Source: JBAXBF01 sp034429745 | GTDB lineage: Bacteria; Chloroflexota; Anaerolineae; Anaerolineales; DRKV01 | Assembly: GCA_034429745.1 (NCBI GenBank) | Contig: DAOUFY010000043.1 | Span: 31,061 to 95,060, forward strand | DNA length: 64,000 nucleotides | Direction: 5' to 3' | Shown: piece after piece, positions 1 through 7,224 of the stretch | Layout of the letters: every line of letters starts with the position of its first letter | Position numbering within the stretch: position 1 is the first letter of the stretch | Translations under genes and position numbers: made by a program | Notes under the pieces: generated by a model | Database searches by the model: none | What the model saw: only the letters and a program-made list of their open reading frames with translations | What the model was told of the DNA's origin: nothing

Positions 1-1
1 A

Positions 2-961
2 TTGATGAATCGCGCCACAATGGGACAATACCCTCTTGGGTCAGTTTTTAAAATCATCACTATGGCAGCTGCACTTGAAAGCGGCTTATATACTCCTGAA
101 ACCCAGTACGATTGCGGCTACTTTTTTGAAGAACTGCCTGGGCTAAAACTGAACGACTGGACATGGGATCATGTTCAGCGCGGGGAAGATACACCCCCTA
201 GCGGAGTCCTTACTCTGCCAGAAGGGTTGATGCGTTCATGCAACCCCTTTTTCTGGCACATTGGGTTAGACCTTTACCGCCAAGGACATACAAAAGACAT
301 TGCCAATATGGCACGCGGTTTTGGGCTAGGCAAAAAGACTGGAATAATCGGCATATCACCCACCGAAGAAGAAGCAGGCAATATTACCGACCCTGCAACT
401 GAAGTGGACGCCGTCAACAATGCCATTGGTCAAGGGCAAACATTGGTAACACCACTCCAAGTTGCCGCTTTTGTGGCTGCCGTGGGCAATGGGGGCACTT
501 TATACAAACCTCAAATGATTGAGAAAGTCGAGGCGGCTGATGGAGAAATTCTATATGAATTTAAACCCGAAGCAGTAGGTAAATTGCCTGTGAAATATGA
601 AAACCTACAGGTTATTCAAGAAGCAATGAAGGATGTAGTACGCAATCGGCGCGGTACCGCATGGAGATCCTTCATGAGCACCATGCCCGTCGCAGGAAAA
701 ACGGGCACAGCCCAAGATCCTCCTAATAAATCTCATGCTTGGTTTGCCGGCTATACCTATGCCAACGACCCCAAAAAGCCTGATATCGCCGCAGCAGTCA
801 TTGTCGAAAATGAAGGAGAAGGCTCTGAATATGCAGCCCCTATCTTTCGCGCTTTAGTGGATTTGTACTTTAAAGGTGGCCGCAACCCATTCCATTGGGA
901 AGTCTCGATTGGCGTATTGCCAACGCCCACCTCTCTTGTTCCTACAGAACCACAGCAATGA
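2..961 (+). CDS. Class B penicillin-binding protein, transpeptidase domain (5' end cut by window)
   Basis: This is the C-terminal transpeptidase part of a class B PBP (PBP2/FtsI type), which cross-links peptidoglycan outside the membrane. The reading frame is open to the window edge, so the true start and the N-terminal membrane anchor lie upstream. All three active-site motifs are visible, counting from base 2: SVFK (SxxK, nucleophile Ser at about residue 14), SCN (about 79-81) and KTGTAQ (about 233). The AIGQGQ segment before the second half of the domain is also typical of PBP2-like proteins. The stop codon overlaps the rsgA start as ATGA, so the two are translationally coupled. The family is certain; whether it serves elongation (PBP2) or division (FtsI) cannot be decided from this part. 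Confidence 0.93.
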   Translation: MMNRATMGQYPLGSVFKIITMAAALESGLYTPETQYDCGYFFEELPGLKLNDWTWDHVQRGEDTPPSGVLTLPEGLMRSCNPFFWHIGLDLYRQGHTKDIANMARGFGLGKKTGIIGISPTEEEAGNITDPATEVDAVNNAIGQGQTLVTPLQVAAFVAAVGNGGTLYKPQMIEKVEAADGEILYEFKPEAVGKLPVKYENLQVIQEAMKDVVRNRRGTAWRSFMSTMPVAGKTGTAQDPPNKSHAWFAGYTYANDPKKPDIAAAVIVENEGEGSEYAAPIFRALVDLYFKGGRNPFHWEVSIGVLPTPTSLVPTEPQQ

Positions 962-1899
962 TGCGAGGATTGATCATTCAAGCTAAATCAGGATTTTATA
1001 CAGTAAAAACTGATGAAGGTTATTATCTCTGTCATTTACGCGGCCGGCTTAAGCGCGGACCTCGGCTAGGCGATATTGCTGCGATTGGTGATTGGGTTAA
1101 ATTTACTCCATTAAAGGAAGCACCTGCCCAAACGATGAATGATTTTCCCTTGAAAGGAAAAGGCATTATTGAAGAAATTGAAGAAAGACAACGGATGCTT
1201 TCGCGGCTTGCCCCAACACCTAAAGGGGAATATCAACAAATCATTATTGCCAATCCGGATCAAATGGTCTTGGTTTTTGCCTGTACTCAGCCAGCCCCTC
1301 GTTTCGGAATGATTGATCGTTTTCTTGTGATCGCAGAAAAACAGGATATTGCTCCTCTGCTTGTTGTCAACAAAGTGGACTTGATACCCCATGCTGAAAT
1401 AGACGACATGTTTTCTGTTTATCGCGACATCGGTTATTCTGTTATCTACACCTCAACAAAAACAGGGGTTGGTATAAATCAGCTAAAAAGTGCTCTTATT
1501 CATAAAATTTCTGTTTTTGTTGGTCCATCGGGGGTTGGAAAATCCAGTTTACTCAATGCCATTCAACCCGATTTGGGGCAAGCAGTTTCCGAAATTAGTC
1601 ATGCTACTCAAAAAGGCAAACACACCACCGTAGAACGCCAATTATTCCCTTTATCCGCCGGTGGTTATATTGCGGATACCCCAGGTTTAAAAGCTCTAGC
1701 CCTTTGGGATATTCAACCTGAAGAACTCGATGGGTATTTTCCTGAAATGCGTACCCGAGTTGCCGATTGTGTGTATAAGGACTGCAGTCACATTGATGAA
1801 CCGGGTTGTGCAATCCGAGCTGCAGTGGAAAGCGGAGAAATTCACCCTCGACGTTATCAATCTTACCTCAAGCTGCGTCTTGACGAAGAAGATCAATAA
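958..1899 (+). CDS. rsgA: Ribosome small-subunit-dependent GTPase RsgA
   Basis: Circularly permuted GTPase that helps late 30S subunit maturation. From ATG at 958 the protein has 313 residues, normal for the family. An OB-fold comes first (about 5-80), then the G motifs in permuted order: NKVD (G4, 138-141), GPSGVGKSS (G1, 189-197) and DTPG (G3, 240-243). A C-terminal zinc site follows with C271, C276, H278 and C284. I chose 958 because it overlaps the upstream PBP stop (ATGA) and begins right at the OB-fold; an in-frame ATG at 895 would add 21 unrelated residues from inside the PBP gene. Coupling to a PBP gene suggests co-expression of wall synthesis and ribosome assembly, which is only an inference. 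Confidence 0.95.
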   Translation: MMRGLIIQAKSGFYTVKTDEGYYLCHLRGRLKRGPRLGDIAAIGDWVKFTPLKEAPAQTMNDFPLKGKGIIEEIEERQRMLSRLAPTPKGEYQQIIIANPDQMVLVFACTQPAPRFGMIDRFLVIAEKQDIAPLLVVNKVDLIPHAEIDDMFSVYRDIGYSVIYTSTKTGVGINQLKSALIHKISVFVGPSGVGKSSLLNAIQPDLGQAVSEISHATQKGKHTTVERQLFPLSAGGYIADTPGLKALALWDIQPEELDGYFPEMRTRVADCVYKDCSHIDEPGCAIRAAVESGEIHPRRYQSYLKLRLDEEDQ

Positions 1900-1902
1900 T
1901 TT

Positions 1903-1998
1903 ATCCTCATAATATTAAAAACATATTATGTTAATCCAACATCAAATTTAATCTTGTCATGAAATCATTCTCTATGGTATGATAATATTATTGAGGAT
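1903..1998 (+). promoter_or_regulatory. Promoter and inverted repeats upstream of the two-component pair
   Basis: A sigma-70-like promoter is visible: TTGTCA (1954-1959), 18 bp, TATGAT (1978-1983). It is flanked by long inverted arms, ATCCTCATAATATT (1903-1916) and AATATTATTGAGGAT (1984-1998), which match except for one extra base. A separate 13-base dyad AACATATTATGTT sits at 1920-1932. The arrangement suits an autoregulated response-regulator promoter; that role is inferred. Confidence 0.5.
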
Positions 1999-2025
1999 GT
2001 ACTCAATTTAACCTGGAGAGCTACT

Positions 2026-2703
2026 ATGAGTGCAAAAATTTTAGTAATTGAAGATGATGAAGAAATATTAAAATTTATCAAACGCGGGTTAGCATACGAA
2101 GGATATCAGGTTGAAACAGCTACCGATGGACAAAGTGGGTTAACCCTTGCTAGAAATTCACCTCCCGACTTAGTTGTTTTAGATTTAATGCTACCTGGCA
2201 TTGATGGACTTGAAGTCTGCCGCCGCCTGCGAGCGGGAGGTAACACACCTGTCATTATCTTAACTGCTAAAGATACTGTTAATGATCGGATTTTGGGTTT
2301 GGATATGGGTGCAGACGATTATATGACCAAACCCTTTGAACTGGATGAACTGCTGGCGCGTATCCGAGCTTTGCTGCGGCGTGCCCAACCAACTCAACCT
2401 CAAATATTAAGCTACGCCGACATTTCCCTGGATACAGGCACACGTCAAGCAATGCGGAATAATCGGGTTATCCCATTGACTGCCAAAGAATATGAGCTTT
2501 TAGAGCTCTTCCTTCGTCATCCCCGGCAAGTCCTCAGTCGAGAAATGATCTTCGATCAAGTCTGGGGCTACGACTTTGGCGGTGAAAGCAACATCATTGA
2601 AGTATATATCCGCTATTTACGCCAAAAATTAGAAGCTGAAGGGGAACGACGATTAATCCATACTGTACGCGGTATGGGTTACGTACTCAGAGAGCCTGAT
2701 TAA
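2026..2703 (+). CDS. OmpR/PhoB-family response regulator
   Basis: DNA-binding response regulator of 225 residues. The N-terminal receiver shows the acidic pair at 10-11 (EDD), the phosphoacceptor Asp53 in VVLDLMLPG and the conserved Lys102 in TKPF. The C-terminal winged-helix domain (about 130-223) ends with the family-typical RGMGYVL. An SD (ctggagag) precedes the ATG. The stop overlaps the start of the sensor kinase by one base (TAATG), so the pair is one operon and almost certainly cognate. The stimulus and target genes cannot be read from the sequence; the dyads around its own promoter are candidate binding sites. Confidence 0.95.
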   Translation: MSAKILVIEDDEEILKFIKRGLAYEGYQVETATDGQSGLTLARNSPPDLVVLDLMLPGIDGLEVCRRLRAGGNTPVIILTAKDTVNDRILGLDMGADDYMTKPFELDELLARIRALLRRAQPTQPQILSYADISLDTGTRQAMRNNRVIPLTAKEYELLELFLRHPRQVLSREMIFDQVWGYDFGGESNIIEVYIRYLRQKLEAEGERRLIHTVRGMGYVLREPD

Positions 2704-4103
2704 TGTCCCTGCGGACGCGATTAACATTACTTTTCACCCTCTTAGTAGGAGGAATTTTTCTCCTCCTAGGAGTAATTTTTTACCATAGTGTTTATTACAC
2801 GCTTTACAGCCAAATAGATCAAAATCTCATTGAAGCGTATCAGAGTGCTTTACCTTATTACCAGAAAATTATCGGCGGCACCGGCGGGTTATCGTTTTCT
2901 ACAGAAAGTAAAAGTGGCAGTGGTGCTTATTATTATCAATTCTGGGGTAAAGATGGAAAACTTCGCCAAGCATGGCCTTCTTTAGAATTAATTGATACCC
3001 CACTAGATCCGGTTAACTACCGTTCTACAATTCCAGTATTCAATAACTCCTTTTTCGGAAATAAACATTTTAGGGTATTAACGGTACCTTTGTATATTGC
3101 AGATACCGATCTTGGGACACTACAAGTAGCTGCAGATCTATCGTTAATCGATTCTACCCTGCAGAAACTATTGTGGATCTTATTCGTCGGGCTGACAGGG
3201 GCTATGTTCCTAACAGCACTTGCCGCGTGGTACACAACTCATCAGGCACTAATGCCGCTTAATTTAGTAACCGAAATTGCTCTGCAAATCACCCAAGCCG
3301 ATGACCTTTCTCGGCGCATACCTATTCACGGTATATCAGAAAATGATGAAATTGGGAAGCTTATCACAGCCTTTAACCAAACTTTACAACGGCTAGAACG
3401 CCTATTTCAAACCCAAAATCGTTTTCTTGCCGATGTAGGGCATGAGCTGCGGACACCTTTAACCGTTATCAAGGGCAATGTTAGTTTAATGCGACGTATG
3501 AACGTCGTAGATCAAGAAGCCCTTGACAGCATTGAGAGTGAGGCAGACAGGTTAACGAGATTGGTCAGCAGTTTATTAATATTAGCTCAAGCAGAAGCAG
3601 GACAAATGCATTTAGATAAAAAAGCCGTTGAGTTAGATCCCTTAATACTTGAAATCATTCAACAACTAAAAGTGCTTTCTGCCGATCGAGTGAAGTTCAA
3701 AATTGGTGAATTTGATCAACTGCTGGTTTGCGGAGATCGCGACCGATTGAAACAAGTATGGGTTAATCTTATTAGCAATGCCATCAACTACTCTCACGAA
3801 GGCGGTACAATTGAAATTAGCATGAAAAAAGAGGGGGATTATGCCTGCGTATCAGTAAGAGATGAAGGTCAAGGAATCCCACCAGAAGATATCCCTCACA
3901 TTTTTGAGAGATTTTACCGAGCTGAAAAATCTCGCACTCGCTCCTCTGGTTCAAAAGGGTTCGGGTTAGGGCTCTCGATTGCTTACTGGATCGTTCATCA
4001 CCATGGAGGACGAATTGAAGTACAATCAAAAGAAGGTGAAGGGTCAACTTTCACCGTTTGGCTGCCGCTGTTGAAAGATTCAGCTTGTGAAGCGGCAGCC
4101 TAG
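2703..4103 (+). CDS. Sensor histidine kinase (HAMP-HisKA-HATPase)
   Basis: Membrane sensor kinase partner of the preceding regulator, 466 residues. TM1 lies at about 6-28 and TM2 at about 155-177, enclosing an extracytoplasmic sensor of about 125 residues with no recognisable ligand domain. HAMP follows (to about 230), then HisKA with phosphoacceptor His247 in VGHELRTPLT. The ATPase domain carries the N box (NLISNAINYS), G1 (DEGQGIPPEDI), F box (FERFYR) and G2 (GFGLGLSI). It starts on the ATG overlapping the regulator's stop. The architecture resembles BaeS/PhoR-like envelope-stress kinases, but no specific orthology is claimed. Confidence 0.95.
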   Translation: MSLRTRLTLLFTLLVGGIFLLLGVIFYHSVYYTLYSQIDQNLIEAYQSALPYYQKIIGGTGGLSFSTESKSGSGAYYYQFWGKDGKLRQAWPSLELIDTPLDPVNYRSTIPVFNNSFFGNKHFRVLTVPLYIADTDLGTLQVAADLSLIDSTLQKLLWILFVGLTGAMFLTALAAWYTTHQALMPLNLVTEIALQITQADDLSRRIPIHGISENDEIGKLITAFNQTLQRLERLFQTQNRFLADVGHELRTPLTVIKGNVSLMRRMNVVDQEALDSIESEADRLTRLVSSLLILAQAEAGQMHLDKKAVELDPLILEIIQQLKVLSADRVKFKIGEFDQLLVCGDRDRLKQVWVNLISNAINYSHEGGTIEISMKKEGDYACVSVRDEGQGIPPEDIPHIFERFYRAEKSRTRSSGSKGFGLGLSIAYWIVHHHGGRIEVQSKEGEGSTFTVWLPLLKDSACEAAA

Positions 4104-4117
4104 GCAAAATTATTCTT

Positions 4118-4894
4118 TTAAGGGGAATTAAAGAAATATGCCTCCCCTCCTTCTATAGTCATCAGTTGTTGGCGAGCTTGCTCGCATAATAGAGAACCTC
4201 CAGCTGCAAACCATTCCTCTAAAGTTTCACTTTCCTGTTTTCCAGCCAATGCATCTTGGTAAATGCCCATTCCCCACTTTACATACCGATGCATTTGATC
4301 TGACCACGCTGCCTCTGGTTGGCTTGCTCCTTGAATACCACCGTTGTAACTTGCCAGCGTAGTACGAATATCTCCTTGAACTGTTTGATAGGCTTTACGC
4401 AAATACTCTAATCCCCTTTTTGCATTTATTGCAGGATCAAACGCATTCTCTCCTGGCATAAAATGGAAGGGCATAACTTGAAACAAACCCATTGCACCAG
4501 CATGAGAAACAGCAGCAGCATTTCCGCAGGACTCTATTTGCATTACCGTTGCAATCAGATTAGCATCTAGCTGATATTGCCTCGCCCACTTAATAATGTG
4601 AGGCTGCCAATATTTTACTTCTGGCGAAAAAAAGCTCGCAATTTGTCCTTCACCTATTGTTTTCTCAGCGGTATTCTCTTCAACAGCACTCATCTTGATT
4701 TGTGAGGTAGCAAGACGATCGGCAATCGGAGCAATACTCTTTATAGCGATAAAAGCCAACAACCCACTGATAACAACCACCAAGAAAGGAATAAACAGAG
4801 GTTGATGAATAACAACTTCAACTTCTTCAATATTTTCTTCTTGCGGTTTATAGTAATACGATCGCCATCTTTTTTGAGCCTTTTTGTCATTCAT
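4118..4894 (-). CDS. Membrane-anchored lytic transglycosylase (SLT domain)
   Basis: Probable peptidoglycan lytic transglycosylase, 258 residues. A charged cytoplasmic N-terminus is followed by one membrane helix (about 33-55), then a catalytic SLT domain on the outer face. The catalytic Glu121 sits in MQIESCGN, followed by the family motifs AGAMGLFQVMP (132-142) and SYNGG. This is a goose-lysozyme-like fold that cleaves the MurNAc-GlcNAc bond. It converges with the sensor kinase gene 14 bp away, with no obvious terminator between them. It may be co-transcribed with the upstream small membrane protein (51-bp gap). The role is reliable; the cellular process (division, remodelling or secretion) is not known. 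Confidence 0.9.
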   Translation of the reverse strand: MNDKKAQKRWRSYYYKPQEENIEEVEVVIHQPLFIPFLVVVISGLLAFIAIKSIAPIADRLATSQIKMSAVEENTAEKTIGEGQIASFFSPEVKYWQPHIIKWARQYQLDANLIATVMQIESCGNAAAVSHAGAMGLFQVMPFHFMPGENAFDPAINAKRGLEYLRKAYQTVQGDIRTTLASYNGGIQGASQPEAAWSDQMHRYVKWGMGIYQDALAGKQESETLEEWFAAGGSLLCEQARQQLMTIEGGEAYFFNSP

Positions 4895-4945
4895 AGGTTT
4901 GCCATCCTCAGATAGGTTAGAAGCCTAGATACATAAAAGGAGAAA

Positions 4946-5470
4946 TCAACGCAGAGATTTCATAGGGCGATTCTTTAGCTCGCTAAACCACTGCTCAGAA
5001 GAAGAGGTAAAAGAACCGATTATCAACACGCGGATTAACCAAATAAGCACAGCCACAAAGACAGGAACAATGGTGAGCATCGTGCCGCGATCAATAAGTT
5101 CTGTACCCATTGTCTCATGATTTAGAATTGCCAAAGTAACTCCCCACCAAGTAAGCACAGCATTCATGGAAGCAGCTAGAAGCCATGCTCCGAATAAATA
5201 CCACGATTCAACCTTCTCTTCTCCTCGTACAAGAGGGGAGAAAAGACGCGCAATCCCTGCAAAGTCAATTCCGCAAAAGGCTATAGCCAAAATGGTTGAC
5301 CATGATATGCCAATAATATGCAAATCGCCTAACAAGTCTGTTAAGGCAAATACGGTTGTGCTGTAGTTGAAAAGCTCAAAAGCAATCAGAGCTAGCAACA
5401 TGATCGTGCCAAAAATAGCCGATTTCGGCAAACTAACACGCTGAAAAATCATGGGTGTACTGATGTTCAT
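4946..5470 (-). CDS. Small four-helix membrane protein of unknown function
   Basis: I do not recognise this 174-residue protein. It has four hydrophobic segments (about 17-38, 53-72, 92-115 and 130-152) and a basic, polar C-terminal tail, so it is an integral membrane protein. There is an SD (AAGGAGG) shortly upstream of the ATG. Two near-identical 18-bp dyads lie in its promoter region (5491-5534), so it appears to be under specific repression or activation. It may be co-transcribed with the transglycosylase downstream. No catalytic motif or transporter signature is visible. Confidence 0.75.
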   Translation of the reverse strand: MNISTPMIFQRVSLPKSAIFGTIMLLALIAFELFNYSTTVFALTDLLGDLHIIGISWSTILAIAFCGIDFAGIARLFSPLVRGEEKVESWYLFGAWLLAASMNAVLTWWGVTLAILNHETMGTELIDRGTMLTIVPVFVAVLIWLIRVLIIGSFTSSSEQWFSELKNRPMKSLR

Positions 5471-5490
5471 TTTATGCCTCCTTATAAATT

Positions 5491-5534
5491 ATAGAACAAT
5501 TATTCTATATCGCATTATAGAACATATATTCTAT
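5491..5534. promoter_or_regulatory. Two 18-bp operator-like dyads
   Basis: ATAGAACAATTATTCTAT (5491-5508) and ATAGAACATATATTCTAT (5517-5534) share the pattern ATAGAAC-N6-TTCTAT and are centred 26 bp apart. They lie 21-64 bp upstream of the minus-strand membrane-protein gene. The AGAAC-N4-RTTCT core resembles Gram-positive LexA boxes loosely, but the second half lacks the conserved GTTC, so the regulator is unassigned. Confidence 0.6.
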
Positions 5535-5599
5535 TTTGTCAATACCCAAATTAGTATCTTTCTCAATAAAACCTTAAAGTTGTTGAATTTTTAAGTTTG

Positions 5600-5702
5600 C
5601 GTAAGCCAGAATGTTGATTAAATCCCCTTCATTCTGTTAAAATCAACTTACGATATACGTATATTCCAGTTCTGCAGGGGGGAATTTGGATGCGACTTAC
5701 GA
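5600..5702. repeat. Repeat-rich leader region upstream of dnaA
   Basis: Several symmetric elements cluster here: a nested hairpin (outer arms 5600-5605/5647-5652, CGTAAG/CTTACG; inner arms 5607-5613/5630-5636, CAGAATG/CATTCTG), a perfect 12-bp palindrome ATATACGTATAT (5653-5664), and a direct repeat ACTTACGA at 5646-5653 and 5695-5702. No match to the DnaA box TTATCCACA is present. A regulatory role for dnaA is inferred from position only. Confidence 0.4.
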
Positions 5703-5747
5703 GAATATTATCGGGGTTGGTTGACTTTATTTTTTAAATTGTAGCTT

Positions 5748-5776
5748 TTGACAATAACGCAGAGGTTTTTTAATAC
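5748..5776 (+). promoter_or_regulatory. Possible dnaA promoter
   Basis: TTGACA (5748-5753) is a consensus -35 box; with a 17-bp spacer the -10 would be TAATAC (5771-5776), a weak match. The start would leave an mRNA leader of about 100 nt containing a short hairpin GGTCTT-AAA-AAGACC (5813-5827). Confidence 0.4.
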
Positions 5777-5880
5777 TGCATGTAGTCCATTTTTGCTGCA
5801 TGGAATGTTTTTGGTCTTAAAAAGACCGCTATCATTAGGCACAAAAAGTGCAACATAGCTTTTTCGGAGGAAATGATAAG

Positions 5881-7224
5881 ATGCGTGTTGAACAAGCTTG
5901 GCAAGCCACACTCGGACAATTAAGAATAGAAATGAGCAAAGCTAATTATGATACTTGGGTTAAAAATGCGGAACTCATTTCTTATGAAGATGGAGAAGTT
6001 ATCATCGGCGTAAAAAACGCCTATGCTCGTGATTGGCTTACAGAGAGGTTATCTAGCACTATTTCGCGAAGTATGACTGGATTGCTAAACCGCACCGTAA
6101 AAGTGCGCTTTATTGTTTGGCATCCTATTATTGAAGAAGAGACAATTGAACTTAACCCGCAGTTGAATGTGCCGGAACAACCACCTCAAATGATGCAAAA
6201 ATCTAGCACTTGTGGTGGAAACTTACGTGAACGTTATACTTTTGAAAATTTTGTTGTTGGGGCAAGCAACCGCATGGCACATGCAGCTTGTTTGGCAGTG
6301 GCTGAAAGCCCAGCCAAAGCATATAATCCGTTATTCCTATATGGAGGTGTAGGACTAGGCAAAACACACCTGCTCAACGCAATTGGAAATTATTGCCGTC
6401 AGAGCAATCTCAACGTCCTATACGTCTCATCCGAAGAATTTACCAATGATTTTATCGATTCGTTGAGAATGCATAAACCTCAAGCTTTTCGAGAAAAATA
6501 CCGCCAGACCGACGTTCTGTTGATTGATGATATTCAATTCATTGCTGGAAAAGAAGAAACTCAAGGAGAATTTTTTCATACTTTCAACACATTGCATGGT
6601 CAAGACAAGCAGATTGTCATTACATCCGATCGGCCTCCCAAAGCCTTGGTTACCTTAGAGGATCGCTTACGCTCGCGTTTTGAGGGTGGCTTAATTGCGG
6701 ATATTCAACCACCAGACTTTGAAACGCGAGTAGCCATATTGCGCTACAAAGCCGAACAAGCTGGGCTGCTTATTGAAGAAGAATACATCCGGCTGATCGC
6801 TCAAAGGGTACAATCCAACATTCGCGAATTAGAAGGTGCACTAACGCGAGTTACCGCCCACGCCCGCATCAGCGGTAAACCTCTTACCGCTCAACTCATC
6901 GATTCCCTTCTCGCTGATATGGTTCCTACGCGCACTCAGCTTGATCCACAGCGCATTCTCAGTACTGTTGCTGAAACATTCGGTGTACCTATAGACCGCC
7001 TTTTAGAACGTGATCGTTCGCGGCAAGCAGCAGTCCCGCGTCAAATTGCTATGTTTTTGCTGCGTGAAGACGCGGGACTGTCGTTGCCTCAAATTGGTGA
7101 ATTTATGGGCGGCAGGGATCATACAACCATTATGTACGGCTGTGATAAAGTATCCGAAGCCCTAGAACGCGATGACCGCTTGCGGCGTCAGGTACTGAAA
7201 ATTCGCGAACGGTTACGCACTTAA
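5881..7224 (+). CDS. dnaA: Chromosomal replication initiator DnaA
   Basis: Replication initiator ATPase of 447 residues, full length. Domain I (about 1-80) is followed by a short linker. The AAA+ domain has Walker A GGVGLGKT (155-162) and Walker B LLIDD (213-217). Domain IV carries the DnaA-box-binding signature GGRDHTTIMYG (about residue 400). I chose ATG 5881 because GGAGG (5866-5870) sits 10 bases upstream; an in-frame extension to 5848 would place the SD inside the gene. dnaN, which usually follows, is absent; clpB follows instead in convergent orientation, with the last 12 bases of the two genes overlapping. No consensus DnaA box is seen upstream, unlike many bacteria in which oriC abuts dnaA. 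Confidence 0.97.
   Translation: MRVEQAWQATLGQLRIEMSKANYDTWVKNAELISYEDGEVIIGVKNAYARDWLTERLSSTISRSMTGLLNRTVKVRFIVWHPIIEEETIELNPQLNVPEQPPQMMQKSSTCGGNLRERYTFENFVVGASNRMAHAACLAVAESPAKAYNPLFLYGGVGLGKTHLLNAIGNYCRQSNLNVLYVSSEEFTNDFIDSLRMHKPQAFREKYRQTDVLLIDDIQFIAGKEETQGEFFHTFNTLHGQDKQIVITSDRPPKALVTLEDRLRSRFEGGLIADIQPPDFETRVAILRYKAEQAGLLIEEEYIRLIAQRVQSNIRELEGALTRVTAHARISGKPLTAQLIDSLLADMVPTRTQLDPQRILSTVAETFGVPIDRLLERDRSRQAAVPRQIAMFLLREDAGLSLPQIGEFMGGRDHTTIMYGCDKVSEALERDDRLRRQVLKIRERLRT

Noticed and set aside
895..957. In-frame upstream extension of rsgA
   Set aside because: It lies wholly within the end of the PBP gene; ATG 958 overlaps that stop and starts at the conserved OB-fold.
5471..5880. oriC directly upstream of dnaA
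   Set aside because: No TTATCCACA or TGTGGATAA box was found in the gap, despite AT-richness and repeats.
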